Source of the DNA: Anaerolineales bacterium UBA3905
Lineage (GTDB): Bacteria; Chloroflexota; Anaerolineae; Caldilineales; Caldilineaceae
DNA length: 7,979 bases
Reading direction: 5' to 3'
Assembly: GCA_002391565.1 (NCBI GenBank)
Contig: DGFH01000221.1
Location: 5,968 to 13,946, forward strand
Shown here: piece by piece, positions 1-5,167 of the stretch
How the letters are laid out: every line of letters begins with the position of its first letter
Numbering within the stretch: the stretch's first letter is position 1
Translations under genes and position numbers: made by a program
Notes under the pieces: generated by a model
Seen by the model: the letters and a program-made list of their open reading frames with translations, nothing else
Database searches by the model: none
Told to the model about the DNA's origin: nothing

Positions 1-27
1 TTTCTAGGTTGACATTTTATGAGCGCG

Positions 28-100
28 GTGTTGCGTATTACGTATTGCGTGAGGGGTTCCGACACGTAGCACGCAACACGCAACACGCAACACGTAACAC
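28..100. repeat. Inverted array of 7-bp repeats (TTGCGTG family)
   Basis: Three 7-bp units of the form TTRCGTR stand at 31-51. After an 11-nt spacer (52-62) the same unit appears in reverse complement: five copies of CACGYAR at 63-97 plus a partial CAC to 100. The three central units (70-90) are identical CACGCAA. The left arm 28-51 pairs with the far end of the right arm with about four transitions in 24 positions, so the block can fold into a long imperfect hairpin. Period 7 and head-to-head orientation are directly visible. It is not a CRISPR, because there are no unique spacers between units. It lies in non-coding sequence about 300 nt before the transporter gene. Its role is unknown; I infer a dispersed structural repeat. 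Confidence 0.85.
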
Positions 101-286
101 TGAAAATATAAAAACTCTGCCTAGCAATCAGTAAGTTGGCACGTCATATCGCTCACACTCTTCTCGGAAGCCTCAAAACTTCCAGGAAGATGAACAGCTA
201 ACCCGCATATCCGTAATCTAGCAGTGTGCAAGGCGATCGTCTGTTAGATAGCCACCACAGCAGGGTGCATCTGCTGCGCAGCGCTG

Positions 287-317
287 AAGTTGCGTCACTG
301 CTTCAGAATCGCAACTT
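287..317. promoter_or_regulatory. 8-bp inverted repeat upstream of transporter
   Basis: AAGTTGCG at 287-294 is perfectly repeated in reverse complement as CGCAACTT at 310-317, with a 15-nt spacer. It ends 15 nt before a -10-like TATACT (333-338). This could be a split operator half-site pair or a small hairpin. The symmetry is seen directly; a regulatory role is inference only. Confidence 0.3.
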
Positions 318-350
318 GTGGCGATCAACAGGTATACTATGGCGGCGTCA

Positions 351-367
351 CGATGGCGCGCCCATCG
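351..367. promoter_or_regulatory. 17-bp operator-like palindrome upstream of transporter
   Basis: CGATGG (351-356) and CCATCG (362-367) form a perfect 6-bp inverted repeat around a 5-nt GC core. It lies 41 nt before the transporter start and just downstream of a -10-like TATACT. The size and position suit binding by a dimeric repressor, such as a LacI- or ROK-type sugar regulator, but no regulator gene lies in the window, so this is a guess from symmetry and placement. Confidence 0.3.
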
Positions 368-408
368 CAACCGGCGCTTCTACATAAGAACTTCTACACA
401 AGAAAACG

Positions 409-1626
409 GTGCACCAAACCAACTTGGCAACGCAAACGACCACCTCCACTACGTCCAGGCCACGCACGCTTTCCGCAACGCATCTCTGGTTGCTGACGGC
501 CGGCGGCTTCTACGCCTTCTTCATTTTCGGCTTCATCGATAACTTAAAGGGGGCAACTCTGTCGGCGCTGCTGCCTGATCTGGGTTTCAGCTACGGTCAA
601 GGCGGCGTCATGCTCTTTGGCGCCTATCTTGGCTTCATGGTGGCGACGTTGCTCACCGGTGTGCTGGCCGACGCCGCTGGCATCAAGGTTGTGTTGCTGC
701 TGGCCGGTCTCAGCCTGACGATTGGTCTGGCTGCCTTCAGCGTGAGTAGCGCACTCTGGCTACTGACGGCGGCGCTCTTTGTGGTAGGGCTGGGATTGGG
801 GTCGATTGAAGTGGGCGGCAACGCGCTGATTGTCGATCTACATCCGCGTAACCGGGGACGCTATTTGAACTTGCTGGCGGTTTTTCATGGCGTCGGTGCG
901 CTCGTGGTGCCGCTCTTTGCAGCATTACTCCTTCGCTATACTTTCTCCTGGCGGCAAATCTATCAGATTTCGCTGGTGCTGGCGGTTGTCCTGGCGCTCA
1001 TTTTTGGCGCAGCGCGTTACCCACGGGCGCCCAAAACCGGCGAGACGCTAAGCCTGCGCACGCTCTTCGCCACCGGCTTTACGCGCCGCATGACCTGGTA
1101 TTATCTACTTATCGCCGTCTATGTTGCGGCGGAGATCGGTCTGGCTGCCTGGCTCAGCGAATATCTCCAGCGCGTCAAAGGCTTTAGCAACGAGACCGGT
1201 TCGCTCTATTTGTCGCTCTTTTTTGCCGCGATCATGGCAGGACGGCTGGTGGGCAGTTTCTTTGTAGAGCGGATCGGCTACCTCGCCATCATGTTGCTCG
1301 CCACGCTCGCCGCCATCGTATCGCTAAGCCTCGGCGTCTTCGGCCCACCCTGGCTGACGATCTTGATCCCGCTGACCGGCTTCTTCTTCTCGATCATGTT
1401 TCCGACGACGACGGCTTCCGTCTCGACGCTCCAGGTTGCGAACATGGGGGCGATCCTGGGGGTGCTCTTTACCTTTGGCGGCCTCGGCGGCGCGCTAGGG
1501 CCGTGGTTGATCGGCGTGGCAGCAGACCTGGTGGGGCTTGAGCGCGCCTTTGCGTTGATCATCGGCTTCTGCCTGGTGATGCTGGTTTCGCTCTTGATGT
1601 TGCGTCGCACTGCACCCAGGCAGTAG
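409..1626 (+). CDS. MFS transporter, FHS (FucP-like) group
   Basis: A 405-residue polytopic membrane protein, about the normal length for a 12-helix major facilitator. A polar Thr/Ser-rich N-terminus (1-20) precedes the first helix (about 24-45). A degenerate MFS motif A lies between helices 2 and 3 (GVLADAAGIK, 84-93), with a weaker counterpart GRLVGSFFVERIG at 278-290. SIEVGGNALIVDL (132-144) matches the FHS signature in which FucP carries its proton-relay glutamate (here E134). FFSIMFPTTTAS (326-337) is the other FHS-typical block. The FucP relay aspartate seems to be replaced by glycine (G48), though D44 lies close by. FHS proteins import fucose, glucose or galactose with protons; the substrate here is not determined. 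The start is GTG at 409: an in-frame stop at 385-387 excludes earlier starts, and the ribosome binding site is weak (AAG-rich only). It lies upstream of polyphosphate-using enzymes, suggesting sugar supply, but it is separated from them by a 233-nt gap with its own promoter. Confidence 0.85.
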   Translation: MHQTNLATQTTTSTTSRPRTLSATHLWLLTAGGFYAFFIFGFIDNLKGATLSALLPDLGFSYGQGGVMLFGAYLGFMVATLLTGVLADAAGIKVVLLLAGLSLTIGLAAFSVSSALWLLTAALFVVGLGLGSIEVGGNALIVDLHPRNRGRYLNLLAVFHGVGALVVPLFAALLLRYTFSWRQIYQISLVLAVVLALIFGAARYPRAPKTGETLSLRTLFATGFTRRMTWYYLLIAVYVAAEIGLAAWLSEYLQRVKGFSNETGSLYLSLFFAAIMAGRLVGSFFVERIGYLAIMLLATLAAIVSLSLGVFGPPWLTILIPLTGFFFSIMFPTTTASVSTLQVANMGAILGVLFTFGGLGGALGPWLIGVAADLVGLERAFALIIGFCLVMLVSLLMLRRTAPRQ

Positions 1627-1629
1627 CCA

Positions 1630-1643
1630 GGAAAGGCTTTTCC
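1630..1643 (+). terminator. Small hairpin just after transporter stop
   Basis: GGAAA (1630-1634) and TTTCC (1639-1643) form a 5-bp stem with a 4-nt loop, starting 4 nt after the TAG stop. There is no clear run of T after it, so on its own it is a poor intrinsic terminator. It may act with the larger hairpin that follows. Confidence 0.2.
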
Positions 1644-1653
1644 ATCTGCATGC

Positions 1654-1683
1654 CCGACGCCATGCATCAGGCATTGGCGTCGG
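1654..1683 (+). terminator. Strong GC-rich hairpin downstream of transporter
   Basis: CCGACGCCATGC (1654-1665) pairs with GCATTGGCGTCGG (1671-1683) over 12 base pairs with a single bulged T and a 5-nt loop. It begins 28 nt after the transporter stop and ends over 100 nt before the PPK2 promoter. No T-tract follows, so it may be a factor-assisted terminator or an mRNA 3'-end stabilising stem rather than a classical intrinsic terminator. The pairing is visible; the function is inferred from position. Confidence 0.4.
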
Positions 1684-1788
1684 CGATCGCCTCCAGGATG
1701 ACGGGTTGCCATGTCACACCATAGGCGATAGCTTACGCGACAAACGCTTGCGCCGCCCTCGCAGTAGACCTGGAAAAGAAACTGCCCC

Positions 1789-1817
1789 TTGACATGCGTA
1801 GCACTTCGCGCCACAAT
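1789..1817 (+). promoter_or_regulatory. sigma70-type promoter of the ppk2 pair
   Basis: A perfect TTGACA -35 box (1789-1794) is followed by a 17-nt spacer and CACAAT (1812-1817), which matches 4 of 6 positions of the TATAAT consensus including the A and T most needed for melting. Transcription would begin near 1824, giving a leader of about 36 nt with GAGG at 1848-1851. The promoter overlaps the ATG at 1794, so that upstream ATG cannot be the start used from this promoter. Confidence 0.6.
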
Positions 1818-1847
1818 CAAAGCATTGCTTCCATCTTCACGCACAGC

Positions 1848-1851
1848 GAGG
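1848..1851 (+). promoter_or_regulatory. Ribosome binding site that selects start 1860
   Basis: GAGG lies 8 nt before the ATG at 1860. Together with the promoter just upstream and the match of the following residues (MLDEVDLSQ) to the start of the paralogous protein (MLEIIDLTQ), it fixes 1860 as the start rather than the in-frame ATG at 1794. Confidence 0.6.
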
Positions 1852-1859
1852 TGCACCCC

Positions 1860-2942
1860 ATGTTGGATGAAGTAGACCTGTCGCAGACACTAAAGAAGAA
1901 GGTGTATAAGCCGATCCGCAAAGCGCAGATTGCGCGCATCTTCGAACTATCCGAACTGGTGTATGAGCGGAAGCGCCCCGTGATTATCGTCTTCGAGGGG
2001 TGGGACGCCGCCGGCAAAGGCACGACGATCCGCCAGCTCACCGCGCCGCTCGATGCGCGCGGCTTCAAGGTGCTCGCCACCCAGGCGCCGCGCACGCACG
2101 AAAAACGTAAGCCCTGGCTCTGGCGTTTCTGGATGAATCTCCCGCGCTATGGCCAGATCGCCATCTTTGACCGCAGCTGGTACGGGCGCGTCTTGATCGA
2201 ACGCGTCAATGGCTTGACGCCGATGCCGCAGTGGATCGCCGCATACGAAGAGATCAACAACTTCGAACGCACGCTGGCCGACGACGGCGCCATCTTCATT
2301 AAATTCTGGCTGCACATCAGCAAAGATGAGCAACTGCGCCGCTTCCTACAACTGGCGACTGAGCCGGAAAACGCCTGGCGCGTCACGGCAGAAGACTGGG
2401 AAAACCATCGCAAATACGACGAATATCTGGCGGCGGTGCGCGACATGCTTACCAAGACCAGCACGCCGATTGCGCCGTGGACAGTCGTGCCGTCTACGGA
2501 CAGCGAGGTGCGGCTCTTCCACGTCTTCAACACGATTATCAGAAGGCTGGAGACGGCGCTTGATCTGCCGCCGACGACGTGGCCGACGCTCGCCGAACTG
2601 GGCAATGGCGACAAAAACGAGACAAAATCTGGTGACAAACCCAAGAAAAAAGACAAGGATGGCAAGCAAAAGAAGGCTGTCAAAACCGACGCTGAGGCGC
2701 TCGCCCTCACCGATGGTCATGCATCCAAGAAGGCGAAAAAGGCCAGGCATAAGGCAAAACACAAAGTTGACGATGGCGTCGGTGACGGCGCAGCGTCCGA
2801 GGTTGCTCAACCGGGCGCCATCCCTGTCACTGCGCCCGAGCTCAACCCAGCCAAACCGGCGAAGAATCGGAAAGCAGCGCAGCAAATCGCCGCGTCCACC
2901 GACGAACCAGCAGCTACCGTCATGGAGGCGCCCAATGCTTGA
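1860..2942 (+). CDS. ppk2: Polyphosphate kinase 2 family, Lys-rich C-terminal tail
   Basis: A 360-residue protein. Residues 1 to about 236 form one PPK2 domain, a P-loop phosphotransferase fold that transfers phosphate between inorganic polyphosphate and nucleotides in the cytoplasm. Visible motifs are Walker A FEGWDAAGKG (45-54), the lid-side WLWRFW (86-91), Walker B IAIFDRSWYGRVL (100-112) and KFWLHISKDEQLRRF (148-162). The RSWYGRVLxERV form resembles class II PPK2 (polyphosphate:AMP phosphotransferase) rather than class III. Residues from about 250 to the end are an extra low-complexity tail: 18 lysines lie within residues 252-302, followed by an Ala/Pro-rich stretch. Such a tail is unusual and could bind polyphosphate or other polyanions (inference). 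The start at 1860 is set by the GAGG at 1848, the promoter at 1789-1817 and colinearity with the next gene, which it overlaps by 8 nt. Substrate direction (AMP or ADP as acceptor) cannot be told from sequence alone. Confidence 0.88.
   Translation: MLDEVDLSQTLKKKVYKPIRKAQIARIFELSELVYERKRPVIIVFEGWDAAGKGTTIRQLTAPLDARGFKVLATQAPRTHEKRKPWLWRFWMNLPRYGQIAIFDRSWYGRVLIERVNGLTPMPQWIAAYEEINNFERTLADDGAIFIKFWLHISKDEQLRRFLQLATEPENAWRVTAEDWENHRKYDEYLAAVRDMLTKTSTPIAPWTVVPSTDSEVRLFHVFNTIIRRLETALDLPPTTWPTLAELGNGDKNETKSGDKPKKKDKDGKQKKAVKTDAEALALTDGHASKKAKKARHKAKHKVDDGVGDGAASEVAQPGAIPVTAPELNPAKPAKNRKAAQQIAASTDEPAATVMEAPNA
2607..2939 (+). other. Lysine-rich low-complexity tail of first PPK2
   Basis: This part encodes residues 250-360 of the first PPK2. 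The first half alternates Lys with Asp, Gly and Ala (for example KPKKKDKDGKQKK at 260-272 and KKAKKARHKAKHK at 290-302). The second half is rich in Ala, Pro, Val and Thr with scattered Lys. It looks disordered, like histone-H1-like or AlgP-like tails, and has no counterpart in the second PPK2, which ends soon after the catalytic domain. No known domain is recognised. Confidence 0.75.
2924..2928 (+). promoter_or_regulatory. Ribosome binding site of second ppk2, inside first gene
   Basis: GGAGG lies 6 nt before the ATG at 2935 and within the last codons of the preceding gene. It is a near-ideal site and shows that the second PPK2 starts at 2935, not at any of the upstream in-frame codons that run back through the tail region in another frame. 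It implies translational coupling of the two genes. Confidence 0.75.
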
Positions 2943-3753
2943 GATCATCGACCTCACTCAAAAGCTCGACAAGGACGAGTATGAACGTCAACTTGATCTC
3001 TATCAGACGCAGGTGCGTTTACTCGGCTACCATCTCTACCACCAACAGCGCCCGTGCGTGATCGTCTTCGAGGGCTGGGACGCAGCGGGCAAGGGCGGCG
3101 CCATCAACCGTCTGACCGAACGACTTGATCCGCGCGGCTTCGTTGTGCACCCGATCGCAGCGCCACGCGGTGACGACGCCGAGAAGCACTATCTGTGGCG
3201 CTTCTGGCGACGCCTGCCCGATCGGGGGAACATTGCAATTTTTGACCGTAGCTGGTACGGGCGCGTGCTGGTGGAGCGCGTCGAAGGCTTTGCCAAACCA
3301 GCCGAGTGGCAGCGCGCTTACCAGGAGATCAAGGACTTCGAGGCGCAACTCGTCGACTTTGGCGCCATTATCATCAAATTCTGGATGCACATCAGCAAGG
3401 ATGAGCAGTTGCGACGCTTTGAGGATCGTCAGAATCGGCCCAACAAGGCGTGGAAATTGACTGATGAAGATTGGCGCAACCGGGCGAAGTGGGACGAATA
3501 TCAGCAGGCAGTGGAAGATATGTTGATCAAGACCACCACTGCCCAGGCGCCCTGGACAATCGTGCCTGCTAACGATAAATACTTTGAACGGGTGCATGTC
3601 TTGCGCACCGTCGTCGAGACATTGAGCGCCGCCATGCACATAGACATGACTTCCGACGCCGCACTGCGCGTCCCGTCGCACGCTGCACCGGCGCCTGTTC
3701 CCGACTGGGCCATCAAAGAAGCCCAACGCCTCGGCATCCGCGTGCCAGCGTAG
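2935..3753 (+). CDS. ppk2: Polyphosphate kinase 2 family, single domain
   Basis: A 272-residue PPK2-family enzyme, close to the usual size of one PPK2 domain plus short ends. It aligns without gaps to residues 1 to about 236 of the preceding protein, so the two are paralogues from a tandem duplication. It has Walker A FEGWDAAGKG (45-54), YLWRFW (86-91), Walker B IAIFDRSWYGRVLVERVEG (100-118) and KFWMHISKDEQLRRF (148-162). The DRSWYGRVLVERVEG block is typical of class II PPK2, which phosphorylates AMP to ADP with polyphosphate. The C-terminus (about 240-272) is short and Ala/Pro-rich, without the lysine tail of its neighbour. The gene starts 8 nt inside the previous one with a strong GGAGG. 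Both copies keep the P-loop and Walker B residues, unlike fused class II proteins in which one half is usually degenerate. Nothing in the sequence looks broken. Confidence 0.9.
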   Translation: MLEIIDLTQKLDKDEYERQLDLYQTQVRLLGYHLYHQQRPCVIVFEGWDAAGKGGAINRLTERLDPRGFVVHPIAAPRGDDAEKHYLWRFWRRLPDRGNIAIFDRSWYGRVLVERVEGFAKPAEWQRAYQEIKDFEAQLVDFGAIIIKFWMHISKDEQLRRFEDRQNRPNKAWKLTDEDWRNRAKWDEYQQAVEDMLIKTTTAQAPWTIVPANDKYFERVHVLRTVVETLSAAMHIDMTSDAALRVPSHAAPAPVPDWAIKEAQRLGIRVPA

Positions 3754-3780
3754 GGTGCGGGGAGAATAGTCCCGATGCCG
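3732..3780. terminator. Possible shared structure between convergent genes
   Basis: CGGCATC (3732-3738) and GATGCCG (3774-3780) are a perfect 7-bp inverted repeat. The 35-nt loop holds a smaller stem, GGGA (3760-3763) with TCCC (3770-3773). The structure spans the end of the second ppk2 and the 31-nt gap before the convergent stop codon at 3785. It has no T-run on either strand, so a bidirectional terminator role is only a guess from position. Confidence 0.2.
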
Positions 3781-3784
3781 TCAG

Positions 3785-4159
3785 CTATCGCGCAGGCCAG
3801 GCCGGATCACAGAAGCGCTGAATCTCCAGCAGATAGCCGTTCGGGTCGCGCAAAAAGCAATGGTAGATGTTGTACTCTGGGTTAAAAGCAGGCGCCTTCT
3901 CAAAGACCACCCCCTGCGCGCGCAGGCGGTCGCACCAGGCGTCGACATCGGGCGTCACCAGGGTGACAATCACGCCGGATGGTTGCGCCCCGCTGCGAGC
4001 ACAAAAACCGAGAAAGCCGTCGGCGCTGACGCGATAAATGCGACACTGCCCCTGATCAAGGACGAGCGGCAGCCCAAGCACCATCTCATAAAAGCGCGCA
4101 GTCTCCCCCAAATCAGCGGTGTAGAGAAAGGTGACGCACTGCGCAAAAGGGGCGCTCAT
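3785..4159 (-). CDS. VOC-superfamily (glyoxalase/bleomycin-resistance fold) protein
   Basis: A 124-residue protein made of one pair of beta-alpha-beta-beta-beta modules, the usual size for a single-chain VOC protein. The first module runs from about 8 to 56, with the typical TADLGETARFYEMVLGLPL (14-32). The second runs from about 62 to 116, with TPDVDAWCDRLRAQGVVFEKAP (69-90) and the closing FLRDPNGYLLEIQRF (102-116). Of the four usual metal-ligand positions only the last glutamate (E112) is evident; the first (near V9) and third (near V63) look non-ligating, so a metal-dependent lyase or dioxygenase activity is doubtful. Function is unknown; many such proteins are small-molecule binders or detoxifiers. 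The start is ATG at 4159, overlapping the TGA of ppgK in an ATGA, so translation is probably coupled. A longer open frame upstream is the other frame of ppgK. A link to glucose phosphorylation, for example as an epimerase or regulator, is speculation. Confidence 0.8.
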   Translation of the reverse strand: MSAPFAQCVTFLYTADLGETARFYEMVLGLPLVLDQGQCRIYRVSADGFLGFCARSGAQPSGVIVTLVTPDVDAWCDRLRAQGVVFEKAPAFNPEYNIYHCFLRDPNGYLLEIQRFCDPAWPAR

Positions 4160-4917
4160 GCCGCTGATGCCTGCATTGCCTGGTGCGCAGTCATGGCTGC
4201 GCCGATGATGCCCGCCTCGTTCAACAACTGCGCTGGCACGATTTTGGCTTTGCGGCGCAGGCATGGCGCAAATTTGTCAAACTTCTTGCTGACGCCGCCG
4301 CCGATGATGAAGACATCCGGCGAGAAGAGCAGTTCCATGAGAGCCAGGAAGTGATCGACGCGCTTGGCCCATTCCGGCCATTTCAGATCCTCGTCCTTAC
4401 GCACCTTGTCTGAGCAGTAGTGTTCGGAGTGAATACCCTTCATCGGCATAGGCACATGACCGAATTCAGTGTTAGGCAACAACTTGCCATCGTGAAAGAT
4501 TGCGCTGCCAATGCCGGTGCCAAAGGTCAGCAAAATGACGACGCCCTGCTGATGCTGGCGCCCGACGCCAAAGGTCATCTCGGCGACGCCGGCGGCATCG
4601 GCGTCGTTGAGCACGAAGACAGGCAGCCCAGTCGCCGCACGGAAAATCTCCTGCGCCGGCGCGCCGATCCATGATTTATCGACATTGGCGGCGGAAAGGG
4701 TGACGCCGTGCTGGACAATGGCCGGAAAGGTCACACCGACCGGCCCGCTGTAGTCGAAGTGGCGCACGATAGCGGTGACGACCTCGGCGACAGCCGCCGG
4801 CGTGGAAGGTTGCGGGGTGGCAATGCGATGTCGTTCGCCGATCAACGCGCCGTTTTCGGCATCCACCAGGCCGCCCTTGATCCCGCTCCCACCGATGTCG
4901 ATGCCCAGGACTTGCAT
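4156..4917 (-). CDS. ppgK: Polyphosphate glucokinase (ROK family)
   Basis: A 253-residue cytoplasmic enzyme of the ROK sugar-kinase family, predicted to phosphorylate glucose to glucose 6-phosphate using inorganic polyphosphate, and in some relatives ATP as well. The phosphate-binding loop GIDIGGSGIKGG (5-16) is followed by the family-specific TPQPSTP (34-40), VTFPAIVQHGV (62-72), AANVDKSWIG (76-85), catalytic LNDADAAG (103-110, base D105), LLTFGTGIGSA (129-139), the glucose-contacting TEFGH (150-154) and FIIGGGVSKKFDK (203-215). The overall pattern closely follows actinobacterial PpgK, and like those it lacks the CxCGxxGCxE zinc motif of ATP-dependent ROK kinases. Length is normal (about 250-270). 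The start ATG at 4917 has GGAGG 6 nt upstream. It shares a 4-nt overlap with the downstream VOC gene and converges on the two ppk2 genes, so three polyphosphate-using enzymes are neighbours. Confidence 0.92.
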   Translation of the reverse strand: MQVLGIDIGGSGIKGGLVDAENGALIGERHRIATPQPSTPAAVAEVVTAIVRHFDYSGPVGVTFPAIVQHGVTLSAANVDKSWIGAPAQEIFRAATGLPVFVLNDADAAGVAEMTFGVGRQHQQGVVILLTFGTGIGSAIFHDGKLLPNTEFGHVPMPMKGIHSEHYCSDKVRKDEDLKWPEWAKRVDHFLALMELLFSPDVFIIGGGVSKKFDKFAPCLRRKAKIVPAQLLNEAGIIGAAMTAHQAMQASAA

Positions 4918-4923
4918 ACTTTG

Positions 4924-4928
4924 CCTCC
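4924..4928 (-). promoter_or_regulatory. Ribosome binding site of ppgK
   Basis: GGAGG on the minus strand lies 6 nt before the ATG at 4917, a near-ideal position that confirms this start. Confidence 0.75.
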
Positions 4929-4961
4929 AGGAAGTTCCAGCAAGAGGATGATTTCACCGAT

Positions 4962-4990
4962 AGTCTACACGCTTGCCTGTCTCTCGACAA
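4962..4990 (-). promoter_or_regulatory. Candidate promoter of ppgK-VOC pair
   Basis: On the minus strand TTGTCG (4990-4985) and TAGACT (4967-4962) are separated by exactly 17 nt; each matches 4 of 6 consensus positions for a sigma70-type promoter. The -10 box ends 44 nt before the ppgK ATG, leaving room for a short leader with the GGAGG. The 250-nt gap to recD2 supports independent transcription, but the match is only moderate. Confidence 0.4.
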
Positions 4991-5167
4991 GTACTGGGGA
5001 ATTGCATGACCTGCTTTGATGTTCGAGGTCAGCGTTTGTGGGGTGGGTCATTACCTGCGGCGCAACATCGTAGCCACCGGCCGCTTCCGCCTGGAAGCCG
5101 AACCTGCGGTTGCCAACCCGATTGGTAAAACGCCTTGAGCCGACTTCAGCGCCCTTCGCCCCTATGT

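Larger units (their letters stand above)
101..408. other. Non-coding leader region upstream of the transporter
   Basis: No convincing gene is seen on either strand here; the short open frames that begin near 290 and 318 overlap the transporter out of frame and have no ribosome binding site. The stretch from about 101 to 210 is richer in A and T than the rest of the window. A -10-like TATACT is at 333-338, but no good -35 hexamer lies 16-18 nt before it. Short inverted repeats at 163-182 (GGAAG/CTTCC), 287-317 and 351-367 are present. It probably holds the promoter and control sites of the transporter gene, but none can be assigned firmly. Confidence 0.4.

Noticed and set aside
9..40. Promoter from TTGACA at 9-14
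   Set aside because: The -35 box is perfect, but no acceptable -10 lies 16-18 nt downstream and the sequence runs straight into the heptamer array; the nearest gene start is almost 400 nt away.
28..100. CRISPR array
   Set aside because: Units are 7 bp, directly abutting and inverted in two blocks, with no unique spacers and no cas genes in the window.
2326..2934. Upstream extension of the second PPK2 frame
   Set aside because: This part is the Arg-rich alternate frame of the first PPK2 gene; the strong GGAGG before ATG 2935 and the paralogue's N-terminus place the true start at 2935.
4160..4264. N-terminal extension of the VOC protein by 35 residues
   Set aside because: The added residues are out-of-frame ppgK sequence without VOC similarity; the ATGA overlap at 4156-4159 gives a normal VOC start.
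5019..5138. 39-codon open frame on the + strand in the ppgK-recD2 gap
   Set aside because: It has an ATG and a sense-looking composition (ending in ANPIGKTP) but no ribosome binding site, no family I recognise and an isolated position. It could be a remnant of a lost gene or a dispersed repeat, but the evidence is too thin to annotate.
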